42,373 bases of DNA from assembly GCA_020443345.1 (NCBI GenBank), contig JAGRIH010000017.1, positions 34,010-76,382 on the forward strand. Direction: 5' to 3'. This document shows positions 1-7,844 of this stretch, in pieces. The notes under the pieces were generated by a model. It saw only the letters and a program-made list of their open reading frames with translations. It was not told the origin of the DNA and did no database searches. The position numbers and the translations under genes were made by a program. Position 1 is the stretch's first letter. Each line of letters starts with the position of its first letter. Origin of the DNA: Halioglobus sp. (GTDB taxonomy: Bacteria; Pseudomonadota; Gammaproteobacteria; Pseudomonadales; Halieaceae).

Positions 1-2
1 GC

Positions 3-860
<858 letters not shown>

Positions 861-878
861 TTTAGTCCCGGTACTACC

Positions 879-1565
879 TTAGCCGCTCCCGGTGAACGGT
901 ACGAAGCGCACCGGCAGAACCGGGCGCTGGTGTACGGCGCCGTCGGCATCGACTGTCACCGCCAGCAACTCCTGGGCGGCGTGGAGGGGGCCCACGGGGA
1001 TCACCAGCTGGGCGCCGGGTTTCAATTGCTGCAGCAGGGCGGGCGGGATTTTTTGCGCTGCGGCGGTGACGACGATACCGTCGAAGGGCGCGTGTTCCGC
1101 CCAGCCGCTGTAGCCGTCGCCGTGGCGCACGCTGACATTGCCGTAACCCAGCCGCTGTAGCAGTGCGCTGGATTGCGCGGCCAGTTCCTCCACCACTTCG
1201 ACGCTGTACACGTGCCTGACCAGCAGGGACAGTACGGCCGCCTGGTAGCCCGATCCGGTCCCCACTTCCAGCACGACGTCATCGGGCTGGGGGTCGAGCA
1301 GGTCGGACATCAGCGCGACGATCAGCGGCTGCGAGATGGTCTGCCCCCGCGCTATGGGCAGCGGCGCGTTGTCGTGAGCCCGGTGGCGGTAGCGGGGGGA
1401 TACAAACTGCTCGCGCTCGACGCTGCCCATTGCGGCCATCACCCGCTCACTCAAGGCGGAGCGCCCGGTGTAGCCTGCGCAATCGCGCACCGATTCGCGG
1501 ATGGCCTCGAGCATGGCCGCTCTGGCCGGCGGCAGTGCCTGGCCTCGAGTAGTCCCGGTCGTCAC
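879..1565 (-). CDS. pcm: Protein-L-isoaspartate O-methyltransferase
   Basis: Methylates L-isoaspartyl residues of aged proteins with S-adenosylmethionine, starting their repair. The 228-residue product carries the family block APLPIARGQTISQP and the SAM-binding loop VLEVGTGSGYQAAVL, followed by the acidic end of the next strand (VYSVEVVEEL). The frame opens with GTG at 1565, but an ATG at 1514 would give a 211-residue protein, closer to the usual family length. Neither has a strong ribosome site, so the start is uncertain. It is convergent with argG and divergent from the heme A synthase-like gene, with about 240 bp between them. Nothing about regulation can be read. Confidence 0.93.
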   Translation of the reverse strand: MTTGTTRGQALPPARAAMLEAIRESVRDCAGYTGRSALSERVMAAMGSVEREQFVSPRYRHRAHDNAPLPIARGQTISQPLIVALMSDLLDPQPDDVVLEVGTGSGYQAAVLSLLVRHVYSVEVVEELAAQSSALLQRLGYGNVSVRHGDGYSGWAEHAPFDGIVVTAAAQKIPPALLQQLKPGAQLVIPVGPLHAAQELLAVTVDADGAVHQRPVLPVRFVPFTGSG

Positions 1566-1808
1566 GGTAGTGAGTTGCCGGTGCCGGCCGGCCGCAGACT
1601 ACTGCGCAGGTGTGGGATTGTCATGCAGCACACAGGATGCTCGCCGTATCGCGGTAATACCAGATTGCGGGACACTACACCAGCAAGCATAGTCGCTCGT
1701 GCGCGGATATCAACTGCGCGCCGGCGCGACTACTACTATACAGTGCAACAGCGGGCGCAGCGTTGCCGCGCGGTGTCGCCGGCAGTGCGGGCCGCGCGCT
1801 CGCGCACC

Positions 1809-2885
1809 ATGTGGCAATCTTGTGTTTCCCGGTCGATTGTTTATTCTTGCTGCACTTTGCAGCCGGGGTACGCCGCCATCTTTCGCTCACTCGTCACCTT
1901 GTCCGTGTCGCTGACGCTGCTGACGGTCGTGCTCAGCGCCTATATTCGCCTGGCGGAAGTCGGCATCGGCTGCGACGACTGGCCCGCCTGCTATGCGCAG
2001 TTGGATCCCGCGGCGGAAAAGAAGGGTGTCACCGTGCTCACCGGCAGCGGGCGCGATATGGCGCACCGCGGCGCGCGCACTGCGCACCGCTATATCGCCA
2101 GTGTGCTGGGCGTGTTTATCGTGATCATATTTGCCGTGGCCCTGCGTCGCGGGCGGTCGGGTGCCACCAGCTGGCTGGTGCCGCTGGCAATTTTCGCCAT
2201 CACCGTATTTTTGTCGCTGCTGGGCTACTATACCCCCACCCGCAGCGAGCCCCTGATCACCATGGGCAACCTGCTGGGCGGCATGGCGCTGCTGGGGCTG
2301 CTGTGGTGGCTGCTGCAGCGCGATACCGGTGGCGCGAGCGCGCCGGCGAGCCTGGTCCGGTATCGCGCCGCGGCGCTGGTGGCGCTGGGCCTGGTCCTCG
2401 TCCAGATCGTGCTGGGTGGCTGGAGCAGCACCAACTACGCCTCGGGCAGTTGCCCCGGCCTACTGCACTGTGACAGCGGCATGCTTGCCGCGGATGGCGC
2501 GGCAGAGGTGTTCAACCCCCTGCGCAGCGTCGAGCTGGACGCACAGGGCCGGGTGATCCGGCAGCCGGCTCTGGGGCTGCTGAGTATGGCGCACCGCCTG
2601 TTCGCACTGCTTACCGCCGGCTACCTCGCCTGGCTGGTACGCCGCTTAAAATCCCTGGCGGGTCCGCCCGGGGCTGGCCTGCCCGGGGCTGGCCTGCGCG
2701 GTACGCTGTCCGCTCTGTCGCTGTTTTCCATGGGCCAGATCGTCGTCGGAGTGAGCATGATCTGGCTGCACCTGCCGCTGTTCATGGTAACGCTGCACAA
2801 TGCGCTGGCCGCGGGCCTGCTGCTGGGCAGCGTCAATCTGTTGCATCGACTGACTCCAGTAACAGCGTGCCGATCTCCTGGGTGA
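1809..2885 (+). CDS. COX15/CtaA-family heme A synthase-like protein
   Basis: The family oxidises the C8 methyl of heme O to make heme A for terminal oxidases, in the inner membrane. The 358-residue product has about eight hydrophobic helices in two halves. It shows the GCxDWPxC motif (Cys55, Cys61), HRY at His93, the GGWSSTNY block, MAHR and TLHNALAA, so three of the expected heme-ligand histidines are present. The fourth, normally in H-L-L-G-G, is Asn154 (GNLLGG). The longer upstream frame has no family similarity, so I start at ATG 1809, although no good ribosome site is visible there. The end overlaps the tlpA-like gene tail-to-tail by 53 bp. It lies beside a heme-copper enzyme operon. Family membership is sure; activity is uncertain because of the Asn. 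Confidence 0.85.
   Translation: MWQSCVSRSIVYSCCTLQPGYAAIFRSLVTLSVSLTLLTVVLSAYIRLAEVGIGCDDWPACYAQLDPAAEKKGVTVLTGSGRDMAHRGARTAHRYIASVLGVFIVIIFAVALRRGRSGATSWLVPLAIFAITVFLSLLGYYTPTRSEPLITMGNLLGGMALLGLLWWLLQRDTGGASAPASLVRYRAAALVALGLVLVQIVLGGWSSTNYASGSCPGLLHCDSGMLAADGAAEVFNPLRSVELDAQGRVIRQPALGLLSMAHRLFALLTAGYLAWLVRRLKSLAGPPGAGLPGAGLRGTLSALSLFSMGQIVVGVSMIWLHLPLFMVTLHNALAAGLLLGSVNLLHRLTPVTACRSPG
2667..2696 (+). repeat. 15-bp in-frame tandem duplication in the COX15-like gene
   Basis: Two exact adjacent copies of CCCGGGGCTGGCCTG, which encode the repeated PGAGL in a loop between predicted helices. The repeat keeps the frame open. It looks like a slippage product. Confidence 0.85.
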
Positions 2886-3384
2886 TGGCCCCCACGTCGT
2901 CCAGCTTGAAGCCCAGCCCGGAATAGCGGATCTTGCCGCGCCGATCGATCACGTAGTGTGTCGGGTAACCCGGCACACGGTAAGCCGAGCTGGTATCCCG
3001 ACCGGCGTCGCGCACCAGGGTGAAGCCGATGTCGTGGTCCGCGGCGAACTGCCGCGCCGCCGCCGCGTCCTCGTCGACATTGATGCCGATGATGTGCAGG
3101 CCCTCCTCGCGACGGCGTTCCCAGATCTGGTTGAGGTAGGGCATTTCCTGGGCACACGGTACGCACCAGGAGGCCCAGAAGGTGAGGTAGACCACGTCGC
3201 CGCGATAATCCCCAAGCGTGACCTGTCCCGAACCATCCAGGGTGGGCAGGGTGAAATCCGGGGCCTGCATCGGCTCGGCAAAACGCTCTTCCCCGCAGCC
3301 GCCGGCCAGCAGCGCGCAACACAGCAGCAGCACCGCCGTCCTCGGGTACGCCGGCCGCGGGGCCGCTTTATTGTCTGTAGTCAT
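2833..3384 (-). CDS. TlpA/ResA-like thioredoxin-fold lipoprotein
   Basis: Membrane-tethered thiol-disulfide protein facing the periplasm. The 183-residue product has a hydrophobic N-terminal segment ending in LLAGGC, a probable lipobox, although the -3 residue is Ala. A thioredoxin fold follows with the active site WCVPC after FWAS and the cis-Pro loop VPGYPTHYVI. The frame is open further upstream, but ATG 3384 (MTTDNK) is directly followed by the signal segment. Such proteins reduce apocytochrome c cysteines or the copper-site cysteines of oxidase subunits. Its position between a heme A synthase-like gene and a heme-copper operon suggests a maturation role. The 3' end overlaps the COX15-like gene by 53 bp on the opposite strand. 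Confidence 0.87.
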   Translation of the reverse strand: MTTDNKAAPRPAYPRTAVLLLCCALLAGGCGEERFAEPMQAPDFTLPTLDGSGQVTLGDYRGDVVYLTFWASWCVPCAQEMPYLNQIWERRREEGLHIIGINVDEDAAAARQFAADHDIGFTLVRDAGRDTSSAYRVPGYPTHYVIDRRGKIRYSGLGFKLDDVGAITQEIGTLLLESVDATD

Positions 3385-3435
3385 TGTCTTGGCACCCCGC
3401 TTGTTGCACCATCGTCCCGAATCGGGAGGATTGTT

Positions 3436-3690
3436 GTGGAAATCGTACTTTTTACCCTGGTGGGGATCGCACTGTACCTGATCACTGACCGGCTGTTGGT
3501 GGCGCTGGAAAAAATACACGGCCAGCCACTGCCGCAGCGCAATGTGGTGTTTTTCGTGTTGATCCTGATGCTGTCACTGGCCAGCTTCAGCATTCTGCGC
3601 AGCGTCCTGGGTGCGGGTCAGGGCGCGCAGCACGATAATCAGGAACAGCAGGCCCCCGATGGAGGAGATCAGTCCCCCCAGACCCATTAG
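3436..3690 (+). CDS. Small two-helix membrane protein, unknown function
   Basis: An 84-residue product starting at GTG 3436 behind GGGAGG (3424-3429). It has two hydrophobic helices, about residues 2-20 and 35-52, separated by a charged loop with the PLPQRN segment. A hydrophilic glutamine- and aspartate-rich tail follows. It is divergent from the TlpA-like gene. Its last 117 bp lie antisense to the end of the downstream heme-copper gene, which makes the tail doubtful, but the membrane part lies outside that overlap and has a good ribosome site. It resembles small proteins I remember next to respiratory genes in related bacteria, but I assign no function. Confidence 0.6.
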   Translation: MEIVLFTLVGIALYLITDRLLVALEKIHGQPLPQRNVVFFVLILMLSLASFSILRSVLGAGQGAQHDNQEQQAPDGGDQSPQTH

Positions 3691-4962
3691 GCCCATACCC
3701 AGCACGCGTTCGATTGAATCCAGTCCCTGCTGGGCGCCGGCTACCTTGCGCTGCACGCCGTAGCCGCCGGACCACACCAGCCCCGCCACGTGCAGCAACT
3801 GGCCGCCGGCGTACACCACCGGTTGCCAGATGGCCATTTTCGTTTCGCGCAGCGGATAGCCCAGCCGCGGCAGCAGCAGGTAGCACACACCCATCATGGC
3901 CAGGGTCACGCCCACGATGGAACCGTGGTAGTGGGCGGGAATGGTGACATTGCTGCCGGATATCAGAAAACCGATGAGTCCGCCGATACCGAACAGGAAC
4001 ACCGAGCACTGCAGGGCGGAGCGCGCCAGCGCTTCCTCCGGGGTGTGACCGCCGTAACGCAGCAGCGCCGCGATCACCGCCAGCGCCAGGGGCAGAGTGG
4101 CCAGGCTGCCGCCCCAGCGCATCAGCCAGGTGAACAGCTCCACATGCTCCAGAGTGGTGATGGGATAGGCGAGGTAGATCAGCGGTGAAACGAACACGCA
4201 GGCCACCCCCACAAACAGGATGACCAGTACCACGCGCGGCGTCAGCGGCAGGTGCAGTCCAGCCGCGTGGGCCAGCCACAGCCAGCAGACCAGCATCAGC
4301 AGGGTGTAGGTAAATTGCAGGACGTGTCCGCCGCCCCAGAACAGCAGTTCGAAAAAGGACTGCCCGAGCAGGTAATCGGGCATCTGCGCGTAAGACCAGC
4401 CGAAACACAACAGGGCCACTGCAGCGGATATGGCCGCGGTGTTCAGCCCGAAGCGCAGGGCGCCGCGGGCGCTCATCCACGGTCCTACCGGGGCCATAAA
4501 GATCATGCTGTTCAGCACCAGCAGCGCAAAGCCCAGGCCAAACAGCAGCAGCCCGGTGAAAAACAGGGGGTGCTGCAGCACGGGGATATAGTTGCTCATC
4601 AGCGGCTGGGCATCGTGCACGAACGGCGACACGATGATGACCAGCGCCCCCAGACTGGCCAGCAGCAGGGCGGTCCATGCCAGCCAGCTCTGCCCCGGCC
4701 TCTGGTTGAGGCTCCACAGGATACCGCCAAAGGCCAGGCTCCACACCAGCACGGACAAATCGACGTGTACCACCAGCGCGGAGTGGAAAAAACCGATCCA
4801 CGGGATCATCTCCGAAATCACGGGGGTGCGCGATACCACCAGCAGCAGCGAAAACACACCGGCGCCCAGCAGTGCCAGCACGCACAGCCAGAGCCAGCCC
4901 AGAGCCAGTCGGCGCCGCGCGTCCTGTGGCACCGCCAGGCTGTAGTTCTGCAGCGGACTCAC
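3574..4962 (-). CDS. Divergent heme-copper oxidase/NO reductase subunit I-like protein (second copy)
   Basis: A 462-residue protein of about 12 membrane helices. Heme-copper landmarks can be traced. His66 in helix II is a low-spin heme ligand. His213 (GGGH) in helix VI is a CuB/FeB ligand. Glu272-His273 stands where other families have His-His. His344 and His346 (AHYH) are the heme ligands of helix X. The residue four after His213 is Phe, so there is no cross-linked tyrosine. GTG 4962 overlaps the preceding TGA in the string GTGA, fixing the start and showing coupling. The long N-terminal extension of the open frame is antisense-type noise. It might be an NO-reductase-type catalytic subunit or a non-catalytic electron carrier. 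It is the last gene of the operon and is distinct from the subunit I at 7845-9539. Confidence 0.8.
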   Translation of the reverse strand: MSPLQNYSLAVPQDARRRLALGWLWLCVLALLGAGVFSLLLVVSRTPVISEMIPWIGFFHSALVVHVDLSVLVWSLAFGGILWSLNQRPGQSWLAWTALLLASLGALVIIVSPFVHDAQPLMSNYIPVLQHPLFFTGLLLFGLGFALLVLNSMIFMAPVGPWMSARGALRFGLNTAAISAAVALLCFGWSYAQMPDYLLGQSFFELLFWGGGHVLQFTYTLLMLVCWLWLAHAAGLHLPLTPRVVLVILFVGVACVFVSPLIYLAYPITTLEHVELFTWLMRWGGSLATLPLALAVIAALLRYGGHTPEEALARSALQCSVFLFGIGGLIGFLISGSNVTIPAHYHGSIVGVTLAMMGVCYLLLPRLGYPLRETKMAIWQPVVYAGGQLLHVAGLVWSGGYGVQRKVAGAQQGLDSIERVLGMGLMGLGGLISSIGGLLFLIIVLRALTRTQDAAQNAEAGQ

Positions 4963-5453
4963 TCGAGTCTGAATCCTTCTTTGAAGCTGGCCACCATGAC
5001 CTGGGCCGGTTGCAGATCGACCGATTCCTCGAGCTGCCAGTTGTAGCCCTGCGCGGCGACGTCGTCGTTCATACGCAACAGCAGTTGGTGCTTGCCGGCG
5101 GGCACTTCGAGGCGGCGATACATGCTGGATATCCCGTCGTTGTGCAGACCGGAGGGGGGCACGGTCGCCTGGTACAGGGACTTTCCATCCAGCAGCAGCT
5201 CCAGCTCGAGGGGCGAGCGCTCCCGGGGACAGTCCTGCGCATGGCGCATATTCGGAGGCAGTGCGGCAGTTTCCTCCGCCGTGAGCGCAGTGCACTCCCC
5301 GATGATTGCGCCGGCGTGGCGTATGGCAATCTTCAGCACGGCCAGGTCCGGTTCCAGGTGACGATAGGTGGGCAGGTGCGTGAAATACACCAGCGGCAGG
5401 AGAAACACGGCGTACAGGGCAGCCTGTGCCAGGTAGCGGCGGATGTCAGCCAT
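4959..5453 (-). CDS. Membrane-anchored periplasmic protein, unknown function
   Basis: A 164-residue product with one hydrophobic helix at residues 8-26 and a soluble, predicted extracytoplasmic domain rich in short beta segments (LELELLLDG, LEVPAGKHQLLLRM). It has two cysteines (GECTAL and QDCPRE) about 20 residues apart. ATG 5453 lies inside the end of the cytochrome b fusion gene (8 bp overlap), and its stop overlaps the next gene's GTG, so it is translated as part of the operon. I do not recognise the family. An accessory or assembly subunit of the adjacent respiratory complex is the simplest guess. Confidence 0.8.
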   Translation of the reverse strand: MADIRRYLAQAALYAVFLLPLVYFTHLPTYRHLEPDLAVLKIAIRHAGAIIGECTALTAEETAALPPNMRHAQDCPRERSPLELELLLDGKSLYQATVPPSGLHNDGISSMYRRLEVPAGKHQLLLRMNDDVAAQGYNWQLEESVDLQPAQVMVASFKEGFRLE

Positions 5454-6999
5454 GCTTCACCTCCACCACCTGCACCGATTCGGCCGCGCTCTCGTCGCCC
5501 AGTTCACTGGCGAACTGCTCCATTTCCCGGCCCAGTTGCCGGGTGCCCTGCGCACCCAGCCAGCGCAGGCGCACCCGGTCCCGGGGCACCCGGGTGCGCA
5601 GTACCGGCATGCGCTCCATGCTGAAGCGCTGGTCCATCCAGGTATTGCCCAGGCGGTGGTGGCAGTCGCCCTCGCAACAACCGCTGATCATCACCCCGTC
5701 GGCCAGTTCCTTGCGCAGCACATAGTCCACGAAGGCGGGAGGCACAAGTGCGGAGCAGGGCATGCTGATCGCGGCGACCCTGTCGGATTGGTAGCGCTGC
5801 ACGTCACTGCCGTGGTCACAGCCGTACAGCATGATGCGCGGCCCCTCCCCGGAGAGGGCCTCGAGACGGGATTCCGTCAGTGCCAGCAGGTCCTTGATGT
5901 GCAGTTCGGGGATGCTGATACCGGTGGTCAGTTCATCCACGTGCCGGAAGGGCGAGGACGAGGGGCAGGCGCCGGCGCAGATACCGCAGCTGACGCACAG
6001 ATCCGGGTTTACCACCGATTGTTTGTGCCCCACCTTGTAGTCGTGCTCCTTCATGCTGACCGCCTCGTAGGGACAGTCCGCCAGGCACCAGCCGCAGCCG
6101 TTGCAATTGTCCGGGTCCACCACGGCGACGGGGCCCTGCTTTTTCCGCCTGGAAGGCAGCCACGGCAGTATGGTCAGGACCGAGGAAAAGCCCACCAGCA
6201 CCGCCCAGGCCTGGCCCGGCCCCCAGTTACTGATCAGCAGGTAGGGATTGAGAAATATCCAGTCCAGGCCGACCTCGGTCACCGCGATATCCAGGTTGGC
6301 CGGTGCCTGGCTCAGGGCCGGCCGCCACAGAGAAACCACCAGCATGGCCAGCAGGGTACCCGCTGCCAGGCCGCGCGCCGGTGCGCTGCGCGCCCCGGTG
6401 ATGCGCTTGATGTGGATAAACATGCCCAACAGCAGGGTCAAAGGAATACCGATGTGCAGAAACACCAGCAGCGAGAAAAAGCGATCGCTCAGCGCCGCCT
6501 CATTCAGGAAGTTGCTGGCCATGGGGTCTACCATGATCGGCAGCCAGTCAAACCACTCCGAGGTGAGGATGGCGATAAACTGGGCCTGCTGGTCCCACAC
6601 CAGCCAGTAGCCGCCAATGGCGGAGGCAAACAGCAACCACAGCAAAGGGATACCCGACACCCAGCTGAACCAGCGCGGGCCGCTGTAGCGGTCCATGGCA
6701 AACTCGCGCAGCAGGTGCAGCGTCACGCACACACCCATGGCGGCCGAGGCGTAGCGGTGGAAACTGCGCATCACACCGCCCAGATACCACTGGCTGTGCG
6801 ATATCTGCTCGATGGAGCTGTAGGCGCCGCCGATGCTGGTTTCAAAGAAAATAAACAGGTACACGCCGGTGACGGCCACGATCCAGAAGTAGAAAAACGA
6901 CAGGCCGCCCAACTGATAAAGCGGGTTCCACTGGGGAGTGAACGCCTTTGAGAAGAGGGCGTCCAGCTGGTTAAAACCGCGCTTCAACAGAGATTTCAT
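5446..6999 (-). CDS. Fusion: cytochrome b N-terminal domain + two [4Fe-4S] ferredoxin motifs + MvhD/FrhD-type domain
   Basis: A 517-residue redox protein. Residues 1-280 form a cytochrome b-like membrane domain with bis-heme ligands His81/His95 and His182/His196, the H-x13-H spacing of bc1 cytochrome b. Residues 299-309 and 335-345 are two CxxCxxCxxxC clusters (CNGCGWCLADCP and CVSCGICAGACP). Residues 388-517 match the hydrogenase/heterodisulfide-reductase iron-sulfur subunit (MvhD), with GCCEGDCHHRLGN at 440-452 and further cysteines 394 and 415. ATG 6999 overlaps the SCO stop as ATGA. No hydrogenase or HdrA gene is near. By domain logic it should move electrons between the quinone pool and an iron-sulfur or cytoplasmic partner. 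The partner is unknown. Confidence 0.88.
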   Translation of the reverse strand: MKSLLKRGFNQLDALFSKAFTPQWNPLYQLGGLSFFYFWIVAVTGVYLFIFFETSIGGAYSSIEQISHSQWYLGGVMRSFHRYASAAMGVCVTLHLLREFAMDRYSGPRWFSWVSGIPLLWLLFASAIGGYWLVWDQQAQFIAILTSEWFDWLPIMVDPMASNFLNEAALSDRFFSLLVFLHIGIPLTLLLGMFIHIKRITGARSAPARGLAAGTLLAMLVVSLWRPALSQAPANLDIAVTEVGLDWIFLNPYLLISNWGPGQAWAVLVGFSSVLTILPWLPSRRKKQGPVAVVDPDNCNGCGWCLADCPYEAVSMKEHDYKVGHKQSVVNPDLCVSCGICAGACPSSSPFRHVDELTTGISIPELHIKDLLALTESRLEALSGEGPRIMLYGCDHGSDVQRYQSDRVAAISMPCSALVPPAFVDYVLRKELADGVMISGCCEGDCHHRLGNTWMDQRFSMERMPVLRTRVPRDRVRLRWLGAQGTRQLGREMEQFASELGDESAAESVQVVEVKHG

Positions 7000-7814
7000 G
7001 TGTTCGTCCCGATACTCCGACGCCACTCCCTGACCAGCACGGAGCCAAAGACAATGGACACCATCAGCCCGACGAAAGTGCCGATAAAAACCGATATGTC
7101 GATATAATAGGAGTCCGTGGCCGGGTCGTAAACCGTGCAAAACAGGCGCACCCGGTTTTCCAGGTAATCCAGGGCCGATTGTTCGGCCGGCGTGCCGAAC
7201 ACCTGGTCCTTGAGCGGTTCGATCAGTTGCGGGGTGGGAAAGCGGATCCCGTAGACCTGACGGTAGACCTTGCCCTGCGCATCGATGACGGACGCCTGGA
7301 TCAAATGGTCGAAGCCGCGCGGTGAGGGTGTGTAGATAAAGCCCAACTGGCGGGTCAACTGGTCGATTGCCGCCGCGTCGGCGGCCAGAAAGTCCCAGTT
7401 GTTTGCGCTGATGCCGTTGGTCTTGCGAAACTGCGCCATGCGCTCGGGGCCGTCGTTGGGGGTGTCAAAGCCGACGGTGATCACCTGAAAGCTGTCCGCA
7501 CCGAGCACCGCGCGCGCCTTGCGCACTACCTCCTGCAGGTATTGCGTGGTGGTGGGGCAGACGTGGTGGCAACTGGTGAATATCAGACTGATCACCAGGG
7601 GCTTGCCGCGGTAGGCGGCCAGCGAGGTCGGCTGCCCATCCGGTTTTGACAAAGTCACGTCATCCAGGGTGTTGCCAATGGCCGACTGGCTGAAGGCCAG
7701 GGCTGCATCGCGGCTGAATGACCCGAGGTTGTCGCTGGGGGCCGCCAGGGCGCTGCCCACGGCAACATGTACAGCAAGAAAAAGGCCGGCTAAAGCCGGC
7801 CGTAGATACATCAT
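6996..7814 (-). CDS. SCO1/SenC-family copper chaperone with a C-terminal membrane anchor
   Basis: Delivers copper to, or reduces, the CuA site of oxidase-type subunits in the periplasm. The 272-residue product has a cleavable-looking signal peptide ending SALAAPSD and the copper motif CHHVC. The distal His follows in the segment FDHLIQASVID. After the thioredoxin fold there is a hydrophobic helix (about 240-262) and a basic end, so the protein is probably anchored at the C-terminus, whereas typical SCO proteins are anchored at the N-terminus. It starts 30 bp after the subunit I stop and overlaps the next gene by 4 bp. SenC genes are known companions of sNOR-type NO reductase genes. The signal-peptide codons contain a terminator-like hairpin, listed separately. 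Confidence 0.9.
   Translation of the reverse strand: MMYLRPALAGLFLAVHVAVGSALAAPSDNLGSFSRDAALAFSQSAIGNTLDDVTLSKPDGQPTSLAAYRGKPLVISLIFTSCHHVCPTTTQYLQEVVRKARAVLGADSFQVITVGFDTPNDGPERMAQFRKTNGISANNWDFLAADAAAIDQLTRQLGFIYTPSPRGFDHLIQASVIDAQGKVYRQVYGIRFPTPQLIEPLKDQVFGTPAEQSALDYLENRVRLFCTVYDPATDSYYIDISVFIGTFVGLMVSIVFGSVLVREWRRSIGTNT
7779..7801 (-). terminator. Intrinsic-terminator-like hairpin inside the start of the SCO gene
   Basis: On the minus strand GGCCGGC, loop TTTA, GCCGGCC, then TTTTTCTT. This is a 7-bp all-GC stem with a T-run, at codons 5-13 of the SCO gene and downstream of the subunit I stop. It could reduce read-through from the structural genes into SCO and later genes unless ribosomes are translating. 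Structure is seen; function is inferred. Confidence 0.5.
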
Positions 7815-7844
7815 GGTGTAAACCCGTTGTGCGAGGGCTGCAGC

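Noticed and set aside
1173-1808. Long N-terminal extension of the COX15-like frame
   Set aside because: It overlaps pcm on the other strand and encodes Arg/His-rich sequence without family similarity.
4963-5295. N-terminal extension of the second heme-copper subunit frame
   Set aside because: It overlaps the upstream gene in another frame; the GTGA junction at 4959-4962 gives a natural start directly before the first helix.
5443-6951. 502-codon plus-strand frame
   Set aside because: Antisense to the cytochrome b/ferredoxin/MvhD fusion, whose ligands and cysteines are intact; composition is that of a shadow frame.
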